From Marisimplicoccus sp038110465 (GTDB lineage: Bacteria; Bacteroidota; Bacteroidia; Flavobacteriales; Flavobacteriaceae): a DNA stretch of 64,000 nt. Under the pieces are notes generated by a model. It did no database searches. It was given only the letters and a program-made list of their open reading frames with translations, and was not told the DNA's origin. The stretch spans positions 33,757 to 97,756 of the forward strand of contig JAYNJU010000004.1 in NCBI GenBank assembly GCA_038110465.1. Direction: 5' to 3'. A program made the translations under genes and the position numbers. How positions within the stretch are numbered: position 1 is the stretch's first letter; every line of letters begins with the position of its first letter. Of this stretch, positions 43,279-52,445 are shown piece after piece.

Positions 43279-43890
43279 ATGTTAACAAATAACTTTTCTG
43301 GCCTAAAATTTGAAGCTGGAGTTGATGAAGCAGGAAGAGGAAGTCTTGCTGGACCAGTAGCTGCATCTTCAGTTATTCTGCCAAAGGATTTCAATAATTT
43401 TGAATTAAATGACTCAAAAAAATTATCACATAAGAAAAGACTATATCTTAAAAAAGTGATTGAAGAAAATGCAATTGCATATTCTGTTTCATTTATTAAT
43501 GAGTTAAAAATTGATCAGATTAATATTTTAAACTCAACAATTTTGGCAATGCATAATTCACTTTCTTCCCTAAACATTATTCCTGATTTTATTTTGGTTG
43601 ATGGAAATAAGTTTAGACAATACAAAGATATACCATTTAAATGCATTGTTAAAGGAGATCAAAAATATCAAAGTATTGCTGCAGCTTCTATACTTGCTAA
43701 GACATATAGAGATATATATATGGAAAAAATTGATAATGAATTTCCTGAGTATTTTTGGAAAGATAATAAAGGCTATGGTACATCTAATCACATTAAAATG
43801 ATTAATAAATATGGCTTAACTAAATACCATAGGAAGTCATTTACAATTAAAACTAAACAGTTAAATATTAAATTTGAACATGAAGCTTAA
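43279..43890 (+). CDS. rnhB: Ribonuclease HII
   Basis: 203 residues, full length. RNase HII removes RNA, including single ribonucleotides, from DNA. The catalytic acids are in EAGVDEAGRGSLAGPV near residue 14 (Asp-Glu pair), LVDGNKF near 108, and KGDQKYQSIAAASILAKTYRD near 126 (Asp in KGD and the following Asp in YRD). Its last codons overlap the ATG of the following lipoprotein gene by 11 bases, so the pair is probably translated from one message. Confidence 0.96.
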   Translation: MLTNNFSGLKFEAGVDEAGRGSLAGPVAASSVILPKDFNNFELNDSKKLSHKKRLYLKKVIEENAIAYSVSFINELKIDQINILNSTILAMHNSLSSLNIIPDFILVDGNKFRQYKDIPFKCIVKGDQKYQSIAAASILAKTYRDIYMEKIDNEFPEYFWKDNKGYGTSNHIKMINKYGLTKYHRKSFTIKTKQLNIKFEHEA

Positions 43891-46288
43891 AAAAAGATTT
43901 TTATTCCTATTAGTATTACTAAATATTTCTTGTGATTTAAATGAAACTATAGAAAAATTTGAGCTTGACTTAATTCCTGTAGATTCATCAACTCTAATAA
44001 TGATAAATGATTTATCGAAATCAATTGAATTAATTAATGAAAATAAATTAATTGATAATTTATTTGATAAAGTTGAATTAGAAACAAAACTAAAATTATT
44101 GGCTGATAGATCTATTATGTCAGGAGTTCTATCAATTTCACCATATGGAAAGAATGATTATGCATTTAGCTTTATTGGAAAAATTGAAGCTAAAGATTCT
44201 TTATTTAAAAATTTAGAGTCTAATTATTCTTACCAGAATCAAATAATTTACACTGAAGAATCTGATGAATTTGTTATTTATAAAACTTTAGTTGATAATT
44301 TTTTAGTTTCTTCTGATAAGGATATTACCATTGAAAATATTATCAGAAACTTTAAGTCTAAAAGTAATTTTTTAAGTTCTGATTTATTAAAAATATCAAA
44401 AACATTAAATCAAAATAAACCTTTTAATATTCTCCTAAATTCTGATAATTCAATTTTTAAAAATAGTAAATTAATTTCTTTACCATTTTTTCCAAATTAT
44501 AATTATGACTGGATAGGATATGACATTGAGAATGCAAAAGATGAAATAAAATTAAGTGGTGCATTAAAAATAAATGACTCATTAAATTCTAAGATTTCCA
44601 TTTTAAAAAATACTTATCCAAAAACAATTTTAAATGATAGATTGATTCCAAATTCATTTAAATCATTTCTTACAATAACATATGAAGATTCTGAAAGATT
44701 AGTATTTAATTTTAAAGAATATCTTAAAAGAAATAGCATCTCTTCAGAGAATAATTCATTCTCATTGCTAAACATAATTAATGAAATTACATTAGTTAAT
44801 GATCAAGAAGATTTTATAATTCTTGATTTATCAAATCTAGATTCATTAAGTGATTATTTTGAATTTACTAATACAGATAATAACAATATTAAAAGAGTAA
44901 ATACTAATTCAGATTTTCAATCTTTTTTAAAGTTTTTAAATTTTAATGAAACTGTTAATTTTTCTGCAGTAGTTGATAATTCAATCATTCTTACTAATTC
45001 AATTTCTCAATTAAGAAAAATATTAAATTCAATTTCTATAGATGATATTCTTGATTTTAATTCAAACTATCAAAATTTAAAAAAGTCTAAATCTTCAAAA
45101 CAGAACTTTTTGTGGATAGTCAACACTCTAGATAATTTTGAAAATTTTGACTCAAATGAATATCCTTTTATTTCATTTTCTGGTTTATTAAGTAATGAAA
45201 TAGCAATTCTTGATTTTGATTTTTCCAAAAATGACAAACTGAATAATAGCAAAGATCCTTTCAGTGAATTCTTTATATCAAACGATTATGAGATTTCATA
45301 TAATCCTATATGGGTAAAAAATCATTCTAATAATCAATATGATTTTGTATTTCAGGATATAGAAAACACCCTTTATTATTACTCAAATAATGGAGAATTC
45401 TTGTGGAAAAAAGAGTTACCTAATCAGATAATTGGTGATATTCAACAAATAGATGTTTATAAAAATGGAAGGCTACAATTACTTTTTAGAACTATTGATA
45501 ATCTATACTTACTTGACAGAAATGGAAATGAAGTGGATGAACTTACCTTTAAAATTGAAAGTGGTATAATTAATAATCAGGTATCAGTTTTTGATTATGA
45601 AAAGAATAGAAATTATAGACTGGTTATTTCAAGCGATTCCAAAATTGCTATGTTTGACTCAAGGGGTAAAATTGTAACAGGATTTAAACCAGAATCTATA
45701 AATTCAAATATAGTCCAAAGCCCAGTTCATATAAGAATAAAAGGAAAAGATTACATAGTAATTCAACTTCAAAATGGAGATTTAAAAATATTAAATAGAA
45801 GAGGCCAAGAAAGGGTAAGAATTAATGATAAAATTGATTTTGGTTTCAACCAAGTTTTTTCATACATGGATTCATTTCTTACATCAGATAAACTTGGAAA
45901 TCTAATCAGAATCTCTGAAGATGGTGAAGTTGAAAAGATTAATATTGGTTCCGATACCAATACTTTTTTAAGTGTTTTCAACAACAATCTTGTTCATCTT
46001 AATAATAATAATCTTTCTATAAAAGGTGTCAATTATAAATTACCATTAGGAAGTTATACTAAGCCAAAAATATTTAATTACCAAGGAAAAATTTTAATAG
46101 GAGTAACAGATTTAAATGAAAAAAATATTTACCTATTTTATGATAACGCTAAATTAATAAATGGATTCCCTATAAAAGGAACTTCACCCATAGATGTAAT
46201 TGACTCAGACAATGATGGTAAGATTGAAATATTAACTAAAGTTGATGACTTCTCTTTGGTATCTTATGAAATAGATCTAGATAATTAA
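43880..46288 (+). CDS. Large lipoprotein, DUF3352-like N-half and beta-propeller-like C-half, unknown function
   Basis: 802 residues from the ATG at 43880 (MKLKKRFLFLLVLLNISC, with a lipobox); an in-frame TTG two codons earlier is not needed. Residues about 25-440 look like DUF3352-type proteins (long mixed helices and strands, Ser/Asn-rich). Residues about 450-800 have repeated short strands like a PQQ or FG-GAP propeller (FLWKKELPNQIIGDIQQID, NLYLLDRNGNEVDEL, DYIVIQLQNGDLKILNRRG), and the protein ends with DSDNDGKIEILTKVD, like a Ca2+-binding FG-GAP loop. It is exported, but the role is unknown. It overlaps rnhB by 11 bases and lipB by 12. Confidence 0.8.
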   Translation: MKLKKRFLFLLVLLNISCDLNETIEKFELDLIPVDSSTLIMINDLSKSIELINENKLIDNLFDKVELETKLKLLADRSIMSGVLSISPYGKNDYAFSFIGKIEAKDSLFKNLESNYSYQNQIIYTEESDEFVIYKTLVDNFLVSSDKDITIENIIRNFKSKSNFLSSDLLKISKTLNQNKPFNILLNSDNSIFKNSKLISLPFFPNYNYDWIGYDIENAKDEIKLSGALKINDSLNSKISILKNTYPKTILNDRLIPNSFKSFLTITYEDSERLVFNFKEYLKRNSISSENNSFSLLNIINEITLVNDQEDFIILDLSNLDSLSDYFEFTNTDNNNIKRVNTNSDFQSFLKFLNFNETVNFSAVVDNSIILTNSISQLRKILNSISIDDILDFNSNYQNLKKSKSSKQNFLWIVNTLDNFENFDSNEYPFISFSGLLSNEIAILDFDFSKNDKLNNSKDPFSEFFISNDYEISYNPIWVKNHSNNQYDFVFQDIENTLYYYSNNGEFLWKKELPNQIIGDIQQIDVYKNGRLQLLFRTIDNLYLLDRNGNEVDELTFKIESGIINNQVSVFDYEKNRNYRLVISSDSKIAMFDSRGKIVTGFKPESINSNIVQSPVHIRIKGKDYIVIQLQNGDLKILNRRGQERVRINDKIDFGFNQVFSYMDSFLTSDKLGNLIRISEDGEVEKINIGSDTNTFLSVFNNNLVHLNNNNLSIKGVNYKLPLGSYTKPKIFNYQGKILIGVTDLNEKNIYLFYDNAKLINGFPIKGTSPIDVIDSDNDGKIEILTKVDDFSLVSYEIDLDN

Positions 46289-46975
46289 ATCACAATCAAA
46301 ATATTTTCTAAAGTTTTTAAGTAGATCACTCTTCAAATTATTTAAATCAACTTTTTCCTTCTTTAGCTCATAAATAGAAGTTACTCCTTTATCATTAATT
46401 CCACACGGTATAATATTATTAAAATAATCCAAATTTGGATTAACATTTAGGCAAAATCCATGCATTGTTACCCATCTACTTGCTCTAATTCCAAATGCAC
46501 ATATTTTTTTAAATTCATTGTTATTATTTACCCAAACTCCAGTCTCATTTTTAATAGTAAATCCATCTATTTTATAAATACTTAAGGTATCAATAATTAC
46601 TTTTTCAAGATTTCTTAAGTATAGGTTAATATCAGTAAAAAAGTTATCTAAATCGATTATTGGATATCCCATGATTTGTCCGGGCCCATGAAATGTAATA
46701 TCACCTCCACGATTTATTTTAAAAAAATCTATATTATTTTTTTCTAACTCATCTTTATCAATTAACAAATTTGATATTTTTCCACTTTTTCCTATTGTAT
46801 AAACAGGATCATGCTCTGTAAAAATTAAATAATTATTAGTCTCAATATTTTCTTTTGATTTTCTATTTTGAATTTTTTGATCTATAACTTTTTGAAAAAT
46901 TTTTTCTTGGTATTCCCATGCATATGAGAATGAAGTTCTTCCTAAATCTTGAACTATTATTTTTCTGTTTTTCAT
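46277..46975 (-). CDS. lipB: Lipoyl(octanoyl) transferase
   Basis: 232 residues from the ATG at 46975 (MKNRKIIVQDLGRTSFSYAW). An earlier ATG at 47008 is in frame but lies upstream of the -7 box at 46984-46991, so the second Met is chosen. LipB moves octanoyl groups from ACP to lipoyl domains. Landmarks are FTEHDPVYTIGKSGK, NRGGDITFHGPGQIMGYPII near residue 85, the Lys in FKKICAFGIRA, HGFCLNVNPNL, and the catalytic Cys in NIIPCGINDKGVTS near 185. The product is the substrate for LipA (17.7 kb). It converges with the large lipoprotein gene, overlapping by 12 bases. Confidence 0.96.
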   Translation of the reverse strand: MKNRKIIVQDLGRTSFSYAWEYQEKIFQKVIDQKIQNRKSKENIETNNYLIFTEHDPVYTIGKSGKISNLLIDKDELEKNNIDFFKINRGGDITFHGPGQIMGYPIIDLDNFFTDINLYLRNLEKVIIDTLSIYKIDGFTIKNETGVWVNNNNEFKKICAFGIRASRWVTMHGFCLNVNPNLDYFNNIIPCGINDKGVTSIYELKKEKVDLNNLKSDLLKNFRKYFDCDLII

Positions 46976-46983
46976 ATTTGAAT

Positions 46984-46991
46984 CAAATATA
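46984..46991 (-). promoter_or_regulatory. Probable -7 box (TATATTTG) of lipB
   Basis: TATATTTG on the minus strand ends eight bases before the ATG at 46975 and decides that start over an ATG 33 bases upstream. Confidence 0.55.
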
Positions 46992-47026
46992 GAAACTTTG
47001 AGGTTCAATGATTATTTTATATAACT

Positions 47027-47034
47027 TATCTTTG
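47027..47034 (+). promoter_or_regulatory. Probable -7 box (TATCTTTG) of lysS
   Basis: TATCTTTG ends 14 bases before the GTG start of lysS at 47049, in the divergent region with lipB. Confidence 0.5.
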
Positions 47035-47048
47035 TTGAAAGTACTCAA

Positions 47049-48734
47049 GTGACAGAACAAGAAAAAATTCGAAGAGATAAGCTTGAAGAGCTGAAAAATT
47101 TAGGTATAAATCCATATCCTGCCGATTTATATCCTGTAGATAGTTTTTCTACAGAAATTAAATCAAACTTTATTGAAAATAAACAGGTAATTATTGCTGG
47201 AAGAATTATGTCTAGGAGAATTCAGGGAAATGCATCCTTTGCAGAAATTCAAGATAGTAAAGGTAGAATCCAAGTTTATTTCAATAGAGATGAAATATGT
47301 AAAGGAGATGATAAGACTAAATATAATATTGTTTATAAAAAACTTCTTGACATAGGAGATATTATTGGAATAGAAGGTAAATTATTTAAGACACAAGTTG
47401 GAGAAATTACAGTTTATGTTAGTGATTTTAAATTATTGAACAAATCTCTAAGGCCTTTACCCCTTCCAAAAGTTGATTCAGACGGTAATGAATATGATAG
47501 CTTTACTGATTTGGAACAAAGATATAGACAAAGATACGTAGACTTGATAGTTAATGCAGATGTTAAGAAAACATTTATAAACAGGACTAAAATCTTAAAT
47601 TCTATAAGAAATTTTCTTAACGAAAGAGATTATCTTGAAGTTGAAACTCCTATTCTTCAGCCAATTCCAGGTGGTGCAACTGCAAGACCTTTTATCACCC
47701 ATCATAACGCATTAGATATTCCGTTGTATCTAAGAATTTCAGACGAATTATTTTTGAAAAAGTTAATAGTTGGTGGTTTTGAAGCAGTTTATGAATTCTC
47801 TAGAGACTTCAGAAATGAAGGGATGGATAGAAATCATAATCCTGAATTTACAATACTCGAACTTTATGTTGCTTATAAAGATTATTTCTGGATGATGGAG
47901 CTCACAGAATCTTTGATTGAAAAAGTTTGCTTAGAAATTCATGGTAACACTCAAATAAAATTTGGTGAAAATAGAATTGATTTCAAAGCTCCTTATGAAA
48001 GAATATCTATTATTGATGCAATTAAAAAATATACTGGTTTTGATATTTCAAATAAAAATGAAAAAGAGCTGAGATCAATTTGTAAGGAATTAAATATTGA
48101 AATTGATAATAGTATGGGAGAAGGAAAGTTAATTGATGCAATATTTGGTAATAAATGTGAAAAAAACTTTATAAATCCAACATTTATTATAGACTATCCA
48201 AAATCAATGAGTCCTCTGACCAAAGAACATAGATCAAATTCAAGTCTTACTGAAAGATTTGAGTTAATTGTTAATGGAATGGAGATAGCTAATGCTTATT
48301 CAGAATTAAATGACCCAATTGATCAATTAAATAGATTTGAAAATCAACTTGAACTTAGTAAAAAAGGAGATGATGAAGCCATGTTCATCGATATGGATTT
48401 TATAAAATCTTTAGAGTATGGAATGCCTCCAACCTCTGGTATTGGCATTGGTATAGATAGACTTGTTATGTTAATGACTGATAAAACTTCTATACAAGAA
48501 GTATTGTTTTTTCCTCAAATGAAGCCTTTAAAAAAAGAGCCAGAAGTTTCTCAAGAATCTAAGGAAATTCTTGATGGTCTTATAAAAATTGGTGAATGTA
48601 GTTTAGTGGAATTTCAATCTAAATTTGAACTTTCCAATAAAAAGTGGGATAAAGTTTTAAAGGAGTTAAGAGGCAAGGAGTTGATAAAAATATACAAAGC
48701 AGAAGATGATAAGCTACTCATCAAACCTTTGTAG
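47049..48734 (+). CDS. lysS: Lysyl-tRNA synthetase, class II
   Basis: 561 residues from a GTG; the N-terminal EQEKIRRDKLEELKNLGI is the conserved start and no in-frame ATG precedes it. The OB-fold anticodon domain covers about 55-160; class II motif 1 is near residue 175, motif 2 in YEFSRDFRNEGMDRNHNPEF near 250, and motif 3 in PTSGIGIGIDRLVMLMTD near 465. The C-terminus carries an extra winged-helix-like tail of about 60 residues (SKEILDGLIKIGECSLVEF), often seen in flavobacterial LysS. It converges with the glucosaminidase gene, overlapping by 21 bases. Confidence 0.97.
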   Translation: MTEQEKIRRDKLEELKNLGINPYPADLYPVDSFSTEIKSNFIENKQVIIAGRIMSRRIQGNASFAEIQDSKGRIQVYFNRDEICKGDDKTKYNIVYKKLLDIGDIIGIEGKLFKTQVGEITVYVSDFKLLNKSLRPLPLPKVDSDGNEYDSFTDLEQRYRQRYVDLIVNADVKKTFINRTKILNSIRNFLNERDYLEVETPILQPIPGGATARPFITHHNALDIPLYLRISDELFLKKLIVGGFEAVYEFSRDFRNEGMDRNHNPEFTILELYVAYKDYFWMMELTESLIEKVCLEIHGNTQIKFGENRIDFKAPYERISIIDAIKKYTGFDISNKNEKELRSICKELNIEIDNSMGEGKLIDAIFGNKCEKNFINPTFIIDYPKSMSPLTKEHRSNSSLTERFELIVNGMEIANAYSELNDPIDQLNRFENQLELSKKGDDEAMFIDMDFIKSLEYGMPPTSGIGIGIDRLVMLMTDKTSIQEVLFFPQMKPLKKEPEVSQESKEILDGLIKIGECSLVEFQSKFELSNKKWDKVLKELRGKELIKIYKAEDDKLLIKPL

Positions 48735-49241
48735 ATCAAATCTTTCTATCAAACTGATTAATTTTTCTGCATATTTGGGATCAGTAGCATAACCAGCATC
48801 TTTTAAGCCTCTTGCCCATCCCTCATAATCTTTTCTCTTGAGCTTAAATAAATCAGAATATCTGTCTCTTTGAACTAAAAATAAAGAATGATCTCTGTAA
48901 GATCTTAAAGGGTTCTTATATGATCTAAAACATTCATTTTCTTCATCATCGTCATGTAAAATAGATTTACCTTTCCAATCATTATGACATTTTATGCCAA
49001 AATGATTATTAGCCTTTAATGCTAGAGTTCCTCTTCCATGACCAGATTCCAAAATCCCTTGAGCTAATGTTATGCTAGCAGGAATTTTGTAAAATCTCAT
49101 GTTTTTAATTGCTGCTGGAGCAAATTTATTTATATATGATTTAATACTTTCATTGACAGATAAGTTATTAGTTGATACAATACTAACTGAAGTGCATGAA
49201 AACAAAGAAATTAAAAGAAAAAATAAAATTATTTTTTTCAT
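48714..49241 (-). CDS. Glucosaminidase-domain (FlgJ/GH73-like) lipoprotein
   Basis: 175 residues: lipoprotein signal (MKKIILFFLLISLFSC), a short Ser-rich spacer, and a glucosaminidase domain from about 40. ITLAQGILESGHGRGTLAL near residue 60 holds the catalytic Glu, followed by HFGIKCHNDWKGKS and the Tyr-rich CFRSYKNPLRSYRDHSLFL, then AGYATDPKYAEKLISLIE. This is the FlgJ-type domain that cleaves peptidoglycan glycan strands. No LysM repeat is attached, unlike many longer flavobacterial forms. The start is only 11 bases from the divergent DUF4136 gene; the 3' end overlaps lysS by 21 bases. Confidence 0.93.
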   Translation of the reverse strand: MKKIILFFLLISLFSCTSVSIVSTNNLSVNESIKSYINKFAPAAIKNMRFYKIPASITLAQGILESGHGRGTLALKANNHFGIKCHNDWKGKSILHDDDEENECFRSYKNPLRSYRDHSLFLVQRDRYSDLFKLKRKDYEGWARGLKDAGYATDPKYAEKLISLIERFDLQRFDE

Positions 49242-49252
49242 AATTTAGCTAT

Positions 49253-49783
49253 ATGAAAATTATGAAAAATTACTTTTCTCCTAAAAAAATATTATTCACA
49301 TTAATATTAATTATTAATTCATGTGGCATATATGTTCAGTATGATTACGATAATGAGGTAAATTTTGATAATTATAAAAGTTATTCATTTTATCAACCTG
49401 ATATTGATAAAGTAGAGATTTCTGATTTAGATAAGAAAAGAATTCTTAGATCTCTAGATGAGGGTCTAAAATTAAAAGGTATGGAAAGATCTAATTCACC
49501 CGATTTACTGATAACTTTTGAAACTCAATCAAAAGAAAGAGTTTACATAAATAATTACTCTCCTTACATGTGGAGACCATTCTTCTATCCTTATTCCTAC
49601 TCATCTGGGTATTCTAGAATTCAAGGTACTTTATATATTAATTTTATTGATAACAAGAATAAACAACTTGTATGGCAGGGTAAGGGTGTTGGAGTATTAA
49701 ATGAATACTCAAAAGATAGAGATAAGATGATTAGTAATTTTGTTACAAGCATACTTGAAAAATTCCCACCTACAGAAAATTAG
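49253..49783 (+). CDS. DUF4136 lipoprotein
   Basis: 176 residues from the ATG at 49253; a second ATG three codons on is equally possible. A lipobox (IINSC) follows a hydrophobic segment. The remainder matches DUF4136: YDYDNEVNFDNYKSYSFYQPD, DKKRILRSLDEGLKLKGMER, SPDLLITFETQSKER, and QGTLYINFIDNKNKQLVWQG. A Tyr/Pro-rich stretch (YSPYMWRPFFYPYSYSS) interrupts the middle. The family is exported, of unknown role. It diverges from the glucosaminidase with 11 bases between starts and ends 20 bases from alaS. Confidence 0.88.
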   Translation: MKIMKNYFSPKKILFTLILIINSCGIYVQYDYDNEVNFDNYKSYSFYQPDIDKVEISDLDKKRILRSLDEGLKLKGMERSNSPDLLITFETQSKERVYINNYSPYMWRPFFYPYSYSSGYSRIQGTLYINFIDNKNKQLVWQGKGVGVLNEYSKDRDKMISNFVTSILEKFPPTEN

Positions 49784-49803
49784 AGAACTTTTAGGAAGAA
49801 TAC

Positions 49804-52386
49804 CTATAGCTGACTAATTATTATTTCAGATTCAATTAAGGCTTTATCTATAGCGTTTAGATTTTTTCCACCTCCAGAAGCAAAGAAAGGCTGACCTCCT
49901 CCGCTACCATCAATTATAGGAGCTAACTGTTTTATAATATTTGAAGCATTATAATTCTTTTCAGCTATTAAATTCTTTGAAATAAAACAAGAAATAAATA
50001 CTTTTTCATCACTTCTAGATAAAACAATCATAAATAAATTATCTAATTCACTAGAGAGTGAAAAGCACAATTCTTTGATTGATTTATTATCTAGTTCTAA
50101 TTCCCCCGTGAATGTATTTAACCCGTTAACTTCTTTTATCTCATTAATAATTAATTCTTTTGTTGATTGAATTTTTAATTTGTTTTGAGAATCTATTTCT
50201 TTTTGAAGTAGTTTATTTGCTTTTTCACTTTCAGCTTTTTCTGCAATTGCCTGATCTTTTAACTGTTCTTCCTTAATTTTAGTTTTATTACTAGATGCTG
50301 TAATTCTTCTTATACCAAATGCCTGAGAACCCTCAGAAATTATTTTAAAATCTTCAATCTCTTTTGTATTATCAACGTGGGTACCTCCACATAGTTCAAA
50401 AGATTCACCAAACTTTATTGTTCTTACAACATCTCCATATTTTTCTGAAAATAGACCAATAGCTCCTGCATTAAGTGCATCATTATAATTTGCTTCCCTA
50501 TCTTCGACACACTTAATTTCTTCTTTAATTAAACTTTTAACAAGTTCCTCAACATCATTTAATTCTTTATCAGATACTTTAGATTGATGTGAAAAATCAA
50601 ATCTAAAAATATCTTCGGTTAACATGGACCCTCTCTGCTCTATGTGATTTCCTAATATTTTTTTTAGAGCAAATTGAAGAAGGTGGGTTGAGGTATGATT
50701 TTTCTGAATAGATACCCTTCTGTCTTTATTAATTTTCAATAGTAAAGATTCTTCTAATTTCTCTGGTAAATTATCTACAACATGAATTATGTCCTCACCT
50801 TCTCTAAAAGTATTTTTTACAGCTATACTTTCTGAGTTTGAAATAATTTCTCCAGTATCTCCAATTTGCCCACCTCCTTCTGGATAGAAAGGGGTTTCAT
50901 TTGTAACAAGATGGTATTGAGTTTCTCCTTCACTAGTTTTACACTCTCGATATTTCAAAACTTTTGTTTCAAGTTCGTAATAGTCGTAACCTTTAAATAC
51001 GTTTATAGATGAATTCTCACTTACAATAACCCATTCTTTAACCTCTTCATTACTTGTTGACTTCGATCTGCTTTTTTGAACTTTCATATGTTCATTAAAA
51101 CCATCTAAATCAACTTGAAAATCATTTTCACTTGCAATTAATGACGTAAGATCAATAGGAAATCCATATGTGTCATAAAGCCTGAAGGAATCTTCACCAC
51201 TAATTTTCTTTTCATTTGGATTAGACTCAATAATTTGATTTATAAGGGAAAGTCCTTGATTTAGTGTTTTGAGAAAACCTTTTTCTTCCTCATGAATTAA
51301 TGAGCTAATGTATTCACTCTGATTTTTTAAGTCAGGATATATAGTCAAATATTGTGAGATTACTACATCAACTAGTTCATAGATGAATGGAGTCTTTACA
51401 TCAAGATTTGTATATCCATATCTTATAGCTCTTCTTAGAATCCTCCTTATAACATATCCAGGTCCATTATTACTTGGAATTTGACCATCTGAAATCGTGA
51501 ATATTAAGGCTCTAATATGATCAGAGATGACTCTTATAGCAATATCAATATTTTCATCACCTGACAAATATTTTTTATTTGAAATATCTTCAATTTTTTT
51601 GATAATATCTGCAAATAAATCCGTGTCATAAGTTGACTCTTTTTTCTGTAATGCCATACAAAGTCTTTCAAGTCCCATTCCTGTATCCACATATTGCTTA
51701 TCAAGTTTTATTAAGGATCCATCTTTCTTCCTATTGTATTGAATGAATACTAAATTCCATATTTCTACAACTTGTGGATGGTCTTTATTTACAAGATCAG
51801 CTCCTTTAACTTTTTTCTTATCTGATTCTGATCTTAAATCAATGTGAATTTCTGAGCATGGTCCACAAGGTCCTATATCTCCCATCTCCCAAAAGTTATC
51901 TTTTTTGTTACCACTTATGATCCTATCTTCACTAAAAAACTTTTTCCATTCATCAAAAGCTTCTTGATCAAATTCTAGATTATCCTCTTTTGATCCCTCA
52001 AATACAGAAACATATATGTCTTCTTTTTTAATTCCATAAATATTAGTGATTAGATCATATGACCAATCAATTATATCTTTTTTAAAGTAATCATCAAAAC
52101 TCCAATTACCCAGCATTTCAAAAAAAGTGTGATGGTAAGTATCAACTCCAACCTCTTCTAAGTCGTTGTGCTTTCCAGAAACCCTAAGACACTTTTGTGA
52201 GTTTGCAACTCTGGAAAATTTAGAATCTTGATCGCCTAAAAATATATTCCTAAATTGATTCATCCCAGCATTAGTAAACATGAGATTCTTATCAGAATTA
52301 TTTACTATTGAGTCTGAAGGTATTATTTCATGTCCTTTGTCTTTGAAGAATTTAAAAAATTTTTCTCTAACAATAGATGAATTCAT
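49804..52386 (-). CDS. alaS: Alanyl-tRNA synthetase
   Basis: 860 residues, all domains present. The aminoacylation domain starts MNSSIVREKFFKFFKDKGHE and includes TNAGMNQFRNIFLG and GPCGPCSEIHIDL near residue 178, and NLVFIQYNRKKDGSL near 211. The editing domain has the zinc ligands HTSTHLLQFALK near 564 and CGGTHVDNT near 667. The C-terminal part includes the GGGQPFFASGGG tail. It diverges from the M23 peptidase gene, an arrangement conserved in Bacteroidota. Confidence 0.98.
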   Translation of the reverse strand: MNSSIVREKFFKFFKDKGHEIIPSDSIVNNSDKNLMFTNAGMNQFRNIFLGDQDSKFSRVANSQKCLRVSGKHNDLEEVGVDTYHHTFFEMLGNWSFDDYFKKDIIDWSYDLITNIYGIKKEDIYVSVFEGSKEDNLEFDQEAFDEWKKFFSEDRIISGNKKDNFWEMGDIGPCGPCSEIHIDLRSESDKKKVKGADLVNKDHPQVVEIWNLVFIQYNRKKDGSLIKLDKQYVDTGMGLERLCMALQKKESTYDTDLFADIIKKIEDISNKKYLSGDENIDIAIRVISDHIRALIFTISDGQIPSNNGPGYVIRRILRRAIRYGYTNLDVKTPFIYELVDVVISQYLTIYPDLKNQSEYISSLIHEEEKGFLKTLNQGLSLINQIIESNPNEKKISGEDSFRLYDTYGFPIDLTSLIASENDFQVDLDGFNEHMKVQKSRSKSTSNEEVKEWVIVSENSSINVFKGYDYYELETKVLKYRECKTSEGETQYHLVTNETPFYPEGGGQIGDTGEIISNSESIAVKNTFREGEDIIHVVDNLPEKLEESLLLKINKDRRVSIQKNHTSTHLLQFALKKILGNHIEQRGSMLTEDIFRFDFSHQSKVSDKELNDVEELVKSLIKEEIKCVEDREANYNDALNAGAIGLFSEKYGDVVRTIKFGESFELCGGTHVDNTKEIEDFKIISEGSQAFGIRRITASSNKTKIKEEQLKDQAIAEKAESEKANKLLQKEIDSQNKLKIQSTKELIINEIKEVNGLNTFTGELELDNKSIKELCFSLSSELDNLFMIVLSRSDEKVFISCFISKNLIAEKNYNASNIIKQLAPIIDGSGGGQPFFASGGGKNLNAIDKALIESEIIISQL

Positions 52387-52391
52387 TTTTT

Positions 52392-52399
52392 TATATTTG
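52392..52399 (+). promoter_or_regulatory. Possible -7 box (TATATTTG) of the M23-MerR unit
   Basis: TATATTTG lies 46 bases before the ATG at 52446, close to the alaS start. The spacing would give a leader of about 40 bases, longer than others here. Confidence 0.35.
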
Positions 52400-52445
52400 T
52401 AGAGGTTTTCAGCTATTAAAAGTTGAAATTACAACAAATTGATAT

